64,000 nucleotides of DNA, from contig NZ_JAHKRN010000039.1 of assembly GCF_019396385.1 (NCBI RefSeq), positions 27,388 to 91,387 of the forward strand, in the 5' to 3' direction. This stretch comes from Nonomuraea harbinensis. Its GTDB lineage: Bacteria; Actinomycetota; Actinomycetes; Streptosporangiales; Streptosporangiaceae. Of this stretch, positions 51,025 through 59,859 are shown in pieces. The notes beneath the pieces were generated by a model. That model was not told the origin of the DNA and did no database searches. It saw only the letters and a program-made list of their open reading frames with translations. Position 1 is the first letter of the stretch. Each line of letters begins with the position of its first letter. The position numbers were made by a program, and so were the translations under genes.

Positions 51025-51056
51025 CGGGGCCCACCTCATCGACGAGGTGGGCCCCG
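51025..51056 (+). terminator. Terminator after the small secreted protein gene
   Basis: CGGGGCCCACCTC (51025-51037) pairs perfectly with GAGGTGGGCCCCG (51044-51056) around a 6-base loop. It lies 21 bases after the stop and could also serve the convergent SnoaL-like gene. Confidence 0.88.
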
Positions 51057-51093
51057 TCACCGTTTTCCGCCCCTTCCCCATTCCCCTCCCTCT

Positions 51094-51606
51094 CTACGTG
51101 ACGCCGCCGGGCCGGTTACTGTCCGTGAAGATGGCCGCCGGGTCGCCGGTGTACCAGACGTTCTCGATGCGGATCCGGCTCATCAGCCATCGGCCGCCGT
51201 CCCGTACCAGCTCGACGTCGTAGCGGTTCTTCAGCAACGCGTGCGTGTCGTGGTCGGCGGTGAGCAGGTGCTGCGCCTCGACCAGGGCGGTCAGGCGGGC
51301 CGTGTCGCCGGTGACGGCGATGCGCGGGTTCGTGACCTGGTGGGTGGTGTCGACCCGTCCGCTGAAGCCGGACAGGATCGTCGTGACGATCGCGTCCCGG
51401 CCCTTCATCAGCGGCGGCGCGGCCCCCCAGCGGGCGGCGGCCGGGCGGAAGTCCAGCTCGGCGTCCTCGGTGAAGCAGGACGCGAACAGGTCCTCGTCCC
51501 GCAGATCCTGGCCCAGGGCGAAGCGGAGGAGGGCGTCGGTGATCTCCGTCCGGTCCTCCATCTCGCGCGGGGCGCCGGACAGGGCGCGGTGCTCGGTGAC
51601 GTACAT
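51094..51606 (-). CDS. SnoaL-like (NTF2-fold) protein
   Basis: A 170-residue protein with the SnoaL_4-type pattern: MEDRTEITDALLRFALGQDLRDEDLFASCFTEDAELDF, a middle MKGRDAIVTTILSGFSGRVDTTHQV, and a C-terminal strand set ALLKNRYDVELVRDGGRWLMSRIRIENVWYTGD. Members include polyketide cyclases and dehydratases, but many have unknown roles. The ATG at 51604-51606 is chosen because AGGAG lies 8 bases upstream. It is divergent from a LysR regulator gene (109-base gap), which may control it. Confidence 0.85.
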   Translation of the reverse strand: MYVTEHRALSGAPREMEDRTEITDALLRFALGQDLRDEDLFASCFTEDAELDFRPAAARWGAAPPLMKGRDAIVTTILSGFSGRVDTTHQVTNPRIAVTGDTARLTALVEAQHLLTADHDTHALLKNRYDVELVRDGGRWLMSRIRIENVWYTGDPAAIFTDSNRPGGVT

Positions 51607-51714
51607 GCGTGGTGCTCCTTTCGAACGGGCCTCCAGCCTCCGGTTCCGGCGGGCGGTGATCAACGCCGCTCTGTGCCACGATCGTGAAGCCGGGCTTAAG
51701 GACGGGAGGGCGGG

Positions 51715-52554
51715 GTGCTGGAGAGGCACGAGATCGAGGCGTTCCTGACCCTCGCCGAGGAGCTGCACTTCGGGCGCACCGCCGAGCGGCTGCGCGTGTC
51801 CACCGCGCGGGTCAGTCAGACGATCAGGAAGCTGGAGCGGCGGGTGGGCGCGCCGCTGTTCGACCGGACCAGCCGCCGCGTCGCGCTCACCCCGGTGGGG
51901 CGCCGGCTCCACGAGGAGGTGCGGCCCGCCTGGGAGGCCATCGGGGCCGCGTACGAGCGGGCGGCCGACGCGGGCCGCGGGCTGACGGGGACGCTTCGAG
52001 CGGCCTTCACCGGGGCGGCCGCGGGGCAACTGCTGGCCGGGGTGGAGGAGCTGTTCCGGAGCAGGGTGCCGGGCTGCGAGGTGGTGATCAGGGAGGCGCA
52101 GCCGGGAGAGGTGGCGGCGTGGCTGCGCGACGGCGAGGTGGACGTCGTGCTGACGACGCTGCCGGTGCCGGGCGCGGACGCGGGGCCGGTGCTGGTGCGG
52201 GAGGCGCTGATGGCGGCGGTGCCGGCGGGGCATCCGTTCGCCCGCCGGGAGTCCGTGGGGCTGGCCGACCTGGAGCGGGTGACGGTGGTGGAGCTGGCGG
52301 GCGGCCGGGCCGCACCGGGCTCGCCGGGGCCTCGGGCGGCGACCCTGCACGAGGCCCTGACGCTGGTCGGCGCGGGGCGCGGGGTGCTGCCGGTGGGGGC
52401 GCAGACGCGGCGCTACTACGCCCGCCCTGACGTGGCCTACGTGCCGGTACGCGACGCGCCCCGGGTCGAATGGGGGCTGGTGTGGCGGGCCGGCGGCGAG
52501 ACGGGCAGGGTGCGCGCGTTCGGCCGGGCCGCGGTGGACCTTCTGAGCGACTGA
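51715..52554 (+). CDS. LysR-family transcriptional regulator
   Basis: A 279-residue regulator. The N-terminal helix-turn-helix has IEAFLTLAEELHFGRTAERLRVSTARVSQTIRKLERRVG, followed by LFDRTSRRVALTPVG. The substrate-binding domain begins GTLRAAFTGAAAGQLLAGVEELF. The start is GTG at 51715 with GGGAGGG upstream. LysR regulators often control the divergent neighbour, here the SnoaL-like gene. Confidence 0.92.
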   Translation: MLERHEIEAFLTLAEELHFGRTAERLRVSTARVSQTIRKLERRVGAPLFDRTSRRVALTPVGRRLHEEVRPAWEAIGAAYERAADAGRGLTGTLRAAFTGAAAGQLLAGVEELFRSRVPGCEVVIREAQPGEVAAWLRDGEVDVVLTTLPVPGADAGPVLVREALMAAVPAGHPFARRESVGLADLERVTVVELAGGRAAPGSPGPRAATLHEALTLVGAGRGVLPVGAQTRRYYARPDVAYVPVRDAPRVEWGLVWRAGGETGRVRAFGRAAVDLLSD

Positions 52555-52693
52555 CACGCCTGGGTGCGGGCCCGGCCGCGGTCCGATACGGAGCCGCGGC
52601 CGGGCCCGCCGGAGGGAGCGCGGGGCGTGCGGTGGGAACCGGCACGGGTGGGGCCGGTACGCCCGGCGCTCCGGTGGTCTCGGCGCCCGGCGC

Positions 52694-53524
52694 TCAGTGG
52701 CTGGCGAAGGTCTGGGTCCAGTGCGGGCCGCGCGGGTGCTGGCCGACGCCGATGTGAGTGTACGAGCAGTCCATGATGTTCCTGCGGTGACCGGGGCTGT
52801 CGAGCCAGCCCCGCACCACCTGGGCGGCGGAGTGCGGGCCCACGGCGATGTTCTCGCCCCAGCCGCGGAGCGGCGCGAAACCGGCGGCCCGGATGCGGTC
52901 GCCCCCGGAGCGGCCGTCCCGGCCGGTGTGGTCGAAGTAGCCCCTGGCGGCCATGTCCGCCGAGTGCCGTTCGGCCGCCCTGTGCAGCCTGCGGTCGTGC
53001 AGCAGCGGCCGGCAGCCCCGGCCGGCGCGGGCCTGGTTGGTGAGCCTGACGACCGCGGCTTCGGCGGCGGAGGCGTCCGAGCCGGACCCTCGCCCGTACC
53101 CGCATGACAGCACCACGCTGCGCGACGTGGCGGGGCGGCCCTCGAAGTCCATGGCCGTGACGTAGTAGCGGCGTGGAGCGGGGGAGCAGCGCAGCCTGAC
53201 CGTGACGCGGCCGTTCACCAGCACCCGGGAGCCGCTCCCGAGGGTGCGGTCGGGGCCGGGTCCTGCCTCCCTGATCCGTAGGCGGAGCAGGGACTCGTCG
53301 TCGCAGCCGGTCCGCACGGCCGTGGCCGTGATCGTCCCGCCCGGGTCCAGCGCCGGCCTGGCGGCCACCACGCGGCACGCCGCCATCGTGGGGACCGCGG
53401 CGCCCGCCGCGGTCTCCACGGCCTGCGCCGTGTACGCGGTCTGCGCGGCCGCCGGGCTCGACGCGGGAATGCCCGTCGCCGCGAGACTTCCGAGGCAGGC
53501 CAGTGCCTGGAGCCGTCTTCGCAT
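52694..53524 (-). CDS. Secreted CAP-domain protein
   Basis: A 276-residue protein with a signal peptide (MRRRLQALACLGSLAATGIPASSPAAAQ). About 100 residues without assigned function follow, including paired cysteines (AACRVVAARP, RTGCDDES, RLRCSPAPRRYY, VLSCGYGRG). The C-terminal CAP/SCP domain is complete: VVRLTNQARAGRGCRPLLHD, RRLHRAAERHSADMAARGYFDHTGRDG, GWGENIAVG, VVRGWLDSPGHRRNIMD and THIGVGQH. The ATG at 53522-53524 is chosen by the signal peptide; a frame 64 codons longer has no support. The function of bacterial CAP proteins is mostly unknown. Confidence 0.9.
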   Translation of the reverse strand: MRRRLQALACLGSLAATGIPASSPAAAQTAYTAQAVETAAGAAVPTMAACRVVAARPALDPGGTITATAVRTGCDDESLLRLRIREAGPGPDRTLGSGSRVLVNGRVTVRLRCSPAPRRYYVTAMDFEGRPATSRSVVLSCGYGRGSGSDASAAEAAVVRLTNQARAGRGCRPLLHDRRLHRAAERHSADMAARGYFDHTGRDGRSGGDRIRAAGFAPLRGWGENIAVGPHSAAQVVRGWLDSPGHRRNIMDCSYTHIGVGQHPRGPHWTQTFASH

Positions 53525-53686
53525 CGCTGTCCTCCGGTGAGTTGAGCGTCGAGACCGCATTCTGGCCCTCCGCGTCGTTGATGTCCGGAAAAACTCCTCT
53601 ATATCTGGAGTTCCACGTGACCCAATCGTAACAATTAACCCGCTGGCCTCGGTAAACCCAACGTCTGGATCACGCGTCCAGGGCAC

Positions 53687-53721
53687 AAAAAACCGGGTGC
53701 GCCCGTTGGGGCGCACCCGGT
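53687..53721 (-). terminator. Terminator after the carboxypeptidase gene
   Basis: ACCGGGTGCGCCC (53692-53704) pairs perfectly with GGGCGCACCCGGT (53709-53721) around a 4-base loop. The A6 run at 53687-53692 reads as T6 on the minus strand, so this is an intrinsic terminator for the gene at 53738-55279. Confidence 0.92.
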
Positions 53722-53737
53722 CAGAAAAGTGATCGTG

Positions 53738-55279
53738 CTAGCACTGCGCGGGCTTGAGCCACGAGCACTCCAGGTCGGGCGACTCCTCGGCGGCCGACTT
53801 GAGCTGGACCGCGGCGTCCACCGTCGCGGTCCTGGAGAACTGCGCGAGGCGGATCGCGATCTTGTCCTCGATGTCCTTCGGCGAGGACGACAGATACTGG
53901 TTCAGCATGATGGAGAACACCAGCGGCTCCCCGTCGGCGCTCGTCACGTATCCGGACAGCGCCGTGACGCCGGTGAGCGACCCGGTCTTGGCGCGCACGT
54001 TGTTCGCCGCCGGAGTGTCGCGCATCCGGCTGCGCAGGGTGCCGCCCACGAACCGGTCCGCGTTCCCCGCGACCGGCAGCGAGTCGTACCACGCCTGATA
54101 CCACGGCTTGTCACGCACGGCGAGCAGCAACTGCGCGATCGAGGCGGGCGTGATGCCGTCGCGGCGCGACAGGCCGGAGCCGTCGCGCAGGTTGAGCACC
54201 TGCACCCCGTTGGCGCGGGCGAAGTCGGAGCTCGCCTTGAGTCCGGCGGCCCAGGTGCCCTGGTCGGCGACCTTGCGGCCCATCGCCTTGGTGAGGATCT
54301 CGGCGTGGATGTTGTTGCTCAGCTTCATGAACGGCACGAGCAGCTCGCTGAGCGGCATCGACTCCTTCTTCGCCAGCTCCTTCGCACCGCCGGGGGCCGC
54401 GCCGGCCACGGTCTTGCCCAGCACCCGCACGCCGCGCTTCTTGAGCGCGTCGCGGAACAGCGCCGCGGTGTAGGAAGCCGGGTCGTCCACGGACACCCAC
54501 TCGTTGTACGTGGACGCGACCGTGCCGGTGATGACCACGGTCTTCGTGCCGTGCGTGCGCTCGATGAGCACATCGGTGGACGATCCCACCGTGGCCTTGT
54601 TGACGATCTCCAGGTAGTCGGTGTCCGGCGTGGTGGTCACCTTGACCTTGCCGCCGTCGGGCGCGACGGTGACGATCACCGAGCCCGCGTCGTAGTCGCG
54701 GTCGGGGGAGGCGGTGAGCGCGGAGATCGGGGCCGCGTAGTAGGCCGTCTCGTCGTCCCACGCCCAGTCCTGGCCGAGCCGGACCGCGTCGAACCAGGTG
54801 TCGTCGGCCACGAGCTTGCCGGTGACCAGCTTGACGCCCGAGCCGGCGACCTCGGCGGCCAGCGCGTCGTAGTCCTCGGCCAGCATGGTCGGGTCACCGG
54901 TGCCGCGCAGCACCAGGTCGCCCGTGAGCACGGAACCGGCCTTGCGCCCGGAGCTCAGCACGCTGGTGGTGAACCGGTAGTCGAGGCCGAGCACCTCCGC
55001 CGCCGCGGCCGACGTGAAAAGCTTGGTGTTGGACGCCGGCATCAGGAGCTTGCCCGCGTCGGTCGAGTAGAGCTCCTCGCCGTTCGCCGCGCTCTTGACC
55101 ATCACACCGGCCTGGGCGATGGTCAGCCGGGAGTCGGCGAGGATCTGGTTGATGTCCTGGGCCAGGTCGGCCACGCCGGGCGAGGGTTCGAGCGCGACCG
55201 CGGGGGAGGAGGGGCCGGACGCCCACGCGAGGGCCGCGACGAGCGCGCCCGCGACGAGGGATGCTGAGGTGCGCCGCAT
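53738..55279 (-). CDS. dacB: D-alanyl-D-alanine carboxypeptidase/endopeptidase (PBP4, S13 family)
   Basis: A 513-residue secreted penicillin-binding protein that trims or cuts peptidoglycan peptides. The N-terminal signal peptide ends near SPAVALEP. The three active-site motifs are SxxK in LMPASNTKLFTS (Ser about 83, Lys 86), SxN in FMKLSNNIHAEIL and KTG in VRAKTGSLTGVTALSGY. Between SxxK and SxN lies the large insert typical of PBP4. GDLVLRGTGDPTM and ADDTWFD are family signatures. A Cys pair near the C-terminus (LECSWLKPAQC) may form a disulfide. It is monocistronic with its own terminator. Confidence 0.94.
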   Translation of the reverse strand: MRRTSASLVAGALVAALAWASGPSSPAVALEPSPGVADLAQDINQILADSRLTIAQAGVMVKSAANGEELYSTDAGKLLMPASNTKLFTSAAAAEVLGLDYRFTTSVLSSGRKAGSVLTGDLVLRGTGDPTMLAEDYDALAAEVAGSGVKLVTGKLVADDTWFDAVRLGQDWAWDDETAYYAAPISALTASPDRDYDAGSVIVTVAPDGGKVKVTTTPDTDYLEIVNKATVGSSTDVLIERTHGTKTVVITGTVASTYNEWVSVDDPASYTAALFRDALKKRGVRVLGKTVAGAAPGGAKELAKKESMPLSELLVPFMKLSNNIHAEILTKAMGRKVADQGTWAAGLKASSDFARANGVQVLNLRDGSGLSRRDGITPASIAQLLLAVRDKPWYQAWYDSLPVAGNADRFVGGTLRSRMRDTPAANNVRAKTGSLTGVTALSGYVTSADGEPLVFSIMLNQYLSSSPKDIEDKIAIRLAQFSRTATVDAAVQLKSAAEESPDLECSWLKPAQC

Positions 55280-55372
55280 AGGGGGTCTCCAAAGGGATGC
55301 GACAGGGGCTCGCTGTGATCATGAACCAGGCGGCGCACGGTGTAATCCGCAAATATCCGTATTTTTGTGGAA

Positions 55373-55930
55373 CTAGGGCCCCTCGGCGTTCATGACGAAC
55401 CCGCAGTCGCCGAACGAGACCTCGTCGCCGGGCTTGACCCGGGCCGGGCCGACCAGCCGCCAGCCGTTGAGCCGGGTGCCGTTGAGCGAGCCCAGGTCTA
55501 CCAGCATCCACTCGCCGTCGTCGTCGCGGCGCAGCTCGGCGTGGACCCGGGAGACCGTCAGGTCCGACAGGACGAGGTCGCACGCGGACCCGCGGCCGAC
55601 CACGTAACGCCGGCGGTCGTCGTCGGGCAGGGCGAGGCGGGGCAGCCGGGGCTTGCGCCAGGCGGACTGCAGGCTGGTGGTGAAGTCGGAGACCGCCGAC
55701 ACCGCGCCGGTGACCGCGTTCGTCACCCGCCGGCGCAGCGTGAGCCGCCGCGGCAGGTCGGCCACGAGCGCGTCGAGCTCCTGCTGGTTGCGGGCGCGCA
55801 GCGCCTGGTCGACGCGGACCACGAAGGTGTCGTGCGAGAGCCGCCCCTCGGCGGCGCGCTCGCGGAGCTCGTCGATCGCGCGATCCCGTTCGCCATCAGA
55901 GGCGCGGAACGGTGGGTGCGTCGAGCTCAT
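55373..55930 (-). CDS. DUF1707-FHA domain protein
   Basis: A 185-residue protein. Residues 8-60 are a DUF1707 domain (FRASDGERDRAIDELRERAAEGRLSHDTF), common in actinobacteria and of unknown role. The C-terminal ~85 residues are a forkhead-associated domain (YVVGRGSACDLVLSD, TVSRVHAELRR, LVDLGSLNGTRLNG), which binds phosphothreonine and suggests control by a Ser/Thr kinase. The middle contains a basic linker. The ATG at 55928-55930 is chosen. The gene is divergent from the PadR operon. Confidence 0.9.
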   Translation of the reverse strand: MSSTHPPFRASDGERDRAIDELRERAAEGRLSHDTFVVRVDQALRARNQQELDALVADLPRRLTLRRRVTNAVTGAVSAVSDFTTSLQSAWRKPRLPRLALPDDDRRRYVVGRGSACDLVLSDLTVSRVHAELRRDDDGEWMLVDLGSLNGTRLNGWRLVGPARVKPGDEVSFGDCGFVMNAEGP

Positions 55931-55997
55931 CTCCCGAGTATCGGCCGCGAGTGCGCACCCTGTCCAGAATACGCGGATCTGTTGCCGAGAGCATACC

Positions 55998-56018
55998 GAG
56001 TATGCATACTCAGTATGC
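55998..56018. promoter_or_regulatory. Overlapping palindromes at the padR start, probable PadR operator
   Basis: GAGTATGCATACTC (55998-56011) is a perfect 14-bp palindrome. GCATACT-C-AGTATGC (56004-56018) is a second 15-base inverted repeat overlapping it. ATACT/AGTAT arms are typical PadR sites. They end directly before the padR ATG, so binding would block padR-ABC transcription or translation initiation. Confidence 0.75.
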
Positions 56019-56531
56019 ATGTCGATCAGACACGGACTGCTCGCCCTCCTGAGCGGCGGGCCACGCTACGGCTACCAGCTCAGGGTGGAGTTCGAGGCGT
56101 CGACGGGGGCGACCTGGCCGCTGAACATCGGCCAGGTCTACACGACGCTCTCCCGCCTGGAACGCGACGGCCTGGTGGCGCCGGGCGGCGCCGACGATCA
56201 GGGCCGCACCCTCTACGCGATCACCGAGGCGGGCCGGGAAGAGCTGGCGACGTGGTTCGCCACCCCTGTCGGCCAGACCGACAGGCCCAGGGACGAGCTG
56301 GTCATCAAGATCGCCATGGCGGTCGCCGCCGCCGACGTGGACGTGGCCGGCGTGATCCTGGCCCAGCGGATGGCCACCATGCGCACGCTGCAGGAGCTGA
56401 CCAGGGCCAAGCGCGGCGTCGCGGACGGGGCCGCCCAGCGGCTCGTCCTGGATTCCATGATCTTCAAGGCCGAGGCGGAACAGCGCTGGCTGGACCACTG
56501 CGAGGCCGTACTCAAGGAGAGGAAGGCATGA
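56019..56531 (+). CDS. PadR-family transcriptional regulator
   Basis: A 170-residue regulator with the winged helix SIRHGLLALLSGGPRYGYQLRVEFE, NIGQVYTTLSRLERDGLV and the wing DDQGRTLYAITEAGREEL. The C-terminal coiled dimerisation region (Vir_Tnp-like) follows. The ATG at 56019 has no ribosome site and follows the operator immediately, so leaderless translation is likely. It overlaps the ABC ATPase gene by 4 bp and probably represses the three-gene operon until a drug-like ligand binds. Confidence 0.92.
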   Translation: MSIRHGLLALLSGGPRYGYQLRVEFEASTGATWPLNIGQVYTTLSRLERDGLVAPGGADDQGRTLYAITEAGREELATWFATPVGQTDRPRDELVIKIAMAVAAADVDVAGVILAQRMATMRTLQELTRAKRGVADGAAQRLVLDSMIFKAEAEQRWLDHCEAVLKERKA

Positions 56532-57208
56532 GCGTGCTGGAGATGCGGGAGGTCACCCGGACGTTCGGGGACGTGCCCGCGCTGCGCGGCGTCACCCTGG
56601 CGGTGGGACGCGGCGAGCTGCTGGCCGTGATGGGCCCGTCCGGGTCCGGCAAGTCCACCCTGCTCAACCTGGCCGGCGGGCTTGACCGGCCCACCTCGGG
56701 GAGCGTGTCCGTCGAGGGCGCCGACCTGGCCTCGGTGCGTGATCTGGCCGCACTGCGGCGCGGTGGCATCGGGTACGTGTTCCAGGACCTGAACCTGATC
56801 CCGTCGCTGACCGCCGCCGAGAACGTCATGCTGCCGCGCGAGCTCGACGGCGTGCGCGCCGGTCGGGCCCGCGAGGAGGCCGAGGCCGCGCTGCGCGAGG
56901 TGGGCGCGGACGAGGTGGCCGGCCGCTTCCCCGGCGAGCTGTCCGGCGGCCAGCGCCAGCGGGTGGCGATCGCCAGGGCGCTGGTCGGCGAGCGATGCCT
57001 GCTGCTGGCCGACGAGCCGACCGGCGCGCTCGACACCGCGACGGGCGACGACATCCTGCGGCTGCTGCGCGAGCGGTGCGACGCGGGCGCGGCCGTGCTG
57101 CTGGTGACGCACGAGCCGCGCTACGCGGCCTGGGCCGACCGCGTGGTCTACCTGCGCGACGGCCGGGTGGCCGACTCGACCGCGGAGGCTCTGGAGAGCG
57201 CGAGATGA
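56528..57208 (+). CDS. ABC transporter ATPase, MacB/LolD type
   Basis: A 226-residue ATPase with Walker A GPSGSGKST, Q-loop YVFQDLNLIPSLTAAENVMLP, signature LSGGQRQRVAIARAL, Walker B CLLLADEPTGALD and switch His in LLVTHEPRYAA. This sequence set is that of the MacB/LolD/FtsE group, which partners FtsX-like permeases in mechanotransmission rather than simple transport. The start overlaps padR by 4 bp and the stop overlaps the permease by 4 bp. Confidence 0.94.
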   Translation: MSVLEMREVTRTFGDVPALRGVTLAVGRGELLAVMGPSGSGKSTLLNLAGGLDRPTSGSVSVEGADLASVRDLAALRRGGIGYVFQDLNLIPSLTAAENVMLPRELDGVRAGRAREEAEAALREVGADEVAGRFPGELSGGQRQRVAIARALVGERCLLLADEPTGALDTATGDDILRLLRERCDAGAAVLLVTHEPRYAAWADRVVYLRDGRVADSTAEALESAR

Positions 57209-59859
57209 GCGCGTTCCTGGCGGCGCTGCGTCTGTCCCGCAGGGAGGCGCTGCGCGCCAAGGGCCGCACCGCGCTCGTCATGGCCATGATCGGGCTGCCC
57301 GTGCTGGTCTTCACCGCCCTGCTCACCTACGACGCCACCGTGGACGTCGCACCCGGCGAGGACATCACGGCCGAGCTGGGCGCCGCGGACGCGCGGATCG
57401 TCACCACGGCCCACGGCGGCCGCGTCTCCCAGCCCGTGCACGGCCGGTTCATGCTGGCGGCCGAGGGCCCCGCGACGGACGGCACGGTGCGGACCGCGGA
57501 CGAGGTGACCGCGCTGCTGGACGCCCGGCTCATCCCCTATGACGTGGGATCGGTGGAGATCCGCGACACGGACCGCTACCACGAGGTCAGCGCGCTGGAG
57601 CTGGACCTGCGCGACCCGATGACCCAGGGCGTCCGCCTCTTGGCCGAGGGTCGTCTCCCCGCCTCCGCGAGTGAGGTGGCCGTGACACCCGCCCTGGCGC
57701 GGGAGTCGGGCCTCCGCGTCGGCGACACGATCACGGTGACGGCCAGGGACCGGCGGGTCCGCGTGGTCGGCGTGGTCGAGCACCCGCACAACGTGGAGAT
57801 CCAGGAGGTGGTCGGCCTCCAGCACGCGCTCCTGCTGGACAAGCGCGGCGGGCACGGTCCCGGGTGGCTCGCCGACTCCGCGCGTCCTGTCCTGTGGGAG
57901 GACGTGCGGCGACTGAACGGCATCGGCATGCTCGTGACCTCCCGTGCCGTCCTGACCGGCCCGCCGGTGGCCGGCGCGTACGGTAACCCGTTCGACCGCG
58001 CGCTCGGCGCGCCCGCCCTGATGACGCTCGCCGCCATGGCGGTGCTGGTCGTGATGGAGATGGCCCTGCTGACGGGCCCGGCCTTCGCCGTCGGGCTGCG
58101 GCGCAGGCGCAGGGAACTGGCGCTGATCGCCGCGCAGGGCGGCTCCGCCCGTCATCTGAAGGTGATCGTGCTGGCCGACGGGCTGGTGCTGGGCGGGGTG
58201 GCCGCCCTGCTCGGCGCGGCGCTCGGCACCGGCGGCACGCTGGCGCTCATGCCGCTGCTCAAGCGGCTGCTGGGCCAGTCCGGCCCGGCGGACGTGCCCT
58301 GGGGCCCGGTCCTCGGCGTGACGGCCCTCGGCGTGGCGGGCGCGCTCGTCGCGGCCCTCGTCCCTGCCGTGTCAGCCGCGCGCCAGGACCCGGCCCGCGT
58401 GTTGGCCGACCGCGAGGAGAGCGCGGGAGCCGGCGTCGTCGCGCGCCGTGCCCGGCGTTTCGGGGCCATCAACCCGCGCGGTGCCCGGCGTCCCGCGCTC
58501 GCCGGCTCGCGGCGTGGGCGGCTTCCCGTGCTGGCAGGACTCCTGCTGGTGGGCGGGCTTGCCGTGACCGTGTACGCGCTGCGTGGCGGGCGTCCGTACG
58601 GGGTGATCGCCGACGCGTTTCTCCTGCCGGCCGGTGTTCTGGTGGTGCTGGGACTGGTCGCGCTCATCCCGGTCATGGTGACGGCACTCGGCGGGCTCGC
58701 CGCGCGGCTGCCGCTCCCGCTCCGGCTGGCCGTACGCGACGCCGCCCGCCACCGGACCCGTACGGCGTCCGCGGCGGCGGCGGTGATGGCCGCCACCATG
58801 GGGGCCGTCACGCTGGGCATCGGGGTGGAGAGCTCGATCACCGTCGCCCTCACGACGCACCGGGCCCAGCAGCCGCCGGACACGCTGCGGATCGCGGCCA
58901 GGCAGGTCGACGACTGGGGATGGGCCGACCTGCGCGCGGCCGCGGCCAAGGCGCTGCCGGGCGTGCCGCTGGTGCCCGCCGGGAAGGCGTCCGACAGCGA
59001 GGGGAGGGCCGTGCAGATCCTGGCGGACGAGAATCCCAGGATCGGTTACTTCCTCGTGGACCCGCCCATCGGCGACGCCCGCCTGCTGGCCTTCTTCCAG
59101 GGACGGCCCGACCCGCGGGCGGCCGAGGCGCTGGCCGACGGCAAAGCGGTGGTGTTCGATCCCGCGCTGCTCCAGAACGGCACGCTCGCCCTCCAGTTGA
59201 CCGCGGACGGCGGGGGAGGAGGCAGTCTCGTCCGGATCCCCGCCGTGGCGGCGGCGTCCGGCGACCCGGGCAGGACCGGTGCCGTGATCCCGCCCGCGGC
59301 CCTGGAGAAGGCCGGGTACACGGTGGCCGAACGGGTGCTGTACGCCACGCACCGGCCCGCCGACGTCCAGCGCCTGCAACGGCAGCTCAGCATGCCGTCC
59401 GCGCGCGCGGACGTGGCCGTCCTGGACAGGGAGGCGCCCTCGACCCTGGGCAGGTTCTGGTGGGTGTTCGGCCTGGCGCTGCTCCTCAGCCTCGGCGGCA
59501 CCCTCGCCGCCACCGGGCTGGCCGCGGCCGACCTGCGCCGCGACCTGGACATCGTGTCGGCGGTCGGCGGGCCGCCCAGGACGCGCAGGGCGATCCTGGC
59601 CGCTCAGGCCGGCTTCATCGCCGGGATCGGCGCCCTCGTGGGCGCGGTCGGCGGCGCGGTCATGGGCGCGGTGATGGCCGTGCCGCTGACCAGGCGGGAA
59701 CAGCCGCCGGATGCCCTGGACAGCCTGGTGCCGGCCGTGATCGCCGTGCCCTGGGCGGCCACGGCCCTGGTGGTGCTCGGGCCGCCGCTGCTGGCGGCGC
59801 TGGTGGCCGGGCTCGTCACACGGTCGCGTCAGGGACCGCCGGGGAGACGGTTCGCTTAG
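57205..59859 (+). CDS. FtsX-like ABC permease
   Basis: An 884-residue membrane protein with the two-FtsX-domain layout. The first membrane segment (TALVMAMIGLPVLVFTALL) is followed by an extracellular domain, then three helices (about 275-400, including LMTLAAMAVLVVMEMALLTG). A second set of helices, a second extracellular domain and C-terminal helices (WWVFGLALLLSLGGTLAATGL, AILAAQAGFIAGIGALVGAVGGAVMG) follow. It pairs with the preceding MacB-type ATPase. The last 44 bases overlap the end of the convergent GPH transporter gene. The cargo or signal is unknown. Confidence 0.9.
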   Translation: MSAFLAALRLSRREALRAKGRTALVMAMIGLPVLVFTALLTYDATVDVAPGEDITAELGAADARIVTTAHGGRVSQPVHGRFMLAAEGPATDGTVRTADEVTALLDARLIPYDVGSVEIRDTDRYHEVSALELDLRDPMTQGVRLLAEGRLPASASEVAVTPALARESGLRVGDTITVTARDRRVRVVGVVEHPHNVEIQEVVGLQHALLLDKRGGHGPGWLADSARPVLWEDVRRLNGIGMLVTSRAVLTGPPVAGAYGNPFDRALGAPALMTLAAMAVLVVMEMALLTGPAFAVGLRRRRRELALIAAQGGSARHLKVIVLADGLVLGGVAALLGAALGTGGTLALMPLLKRLLGQSGPADVPWGPVLGVTALGVAGALVAALVPAVSAARQDPARVLADREESAGAGVVARRARRFGAINPRGARRPALAGSRRGRLPVLAGLLLVGGLAVTVYALRGGRPYGVIADAFLLPAGVLVVLGLVALIPVMVTALGGLAARLPLPLRLAVRDAARHRTRTASAAAAVMAATMGAVTLGIGVESSITVALTTHRAQQPPDTLRIAARQVDDWGWADLRAAAAKALPGVPLVPAGKASDSEGRAVQILADENPRIGYFLVDPPIGDARLLAFFQGRPDPRAAEALADGKAVVFDPALLQNGTLALQLTADGGGGGSLVRIPAVAAASGDPGRTGAVIPPAALEKAGYTVAERVLYATHRPADVQRLQRQLSMPSARADVAVLDREAPSTLGRFWWVFGLALLLSLGGTLAATGLAAADLRRDLDIVSAVGGPPRTRRAILAAQAGFIAGIGALVGAVGGAVMGAVMAVPLTRREQPPDALDSLVPAVIAVPWAATALVVLGPPLLAALVAGLVTRSRQGPPGRRFA

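Noticed and set aside
53525..53716. N-terminal extension of the CAP-domain protein
   Set aside because: The ATG at 53524 begins a standard signal peptide, which would be buried by the extension.
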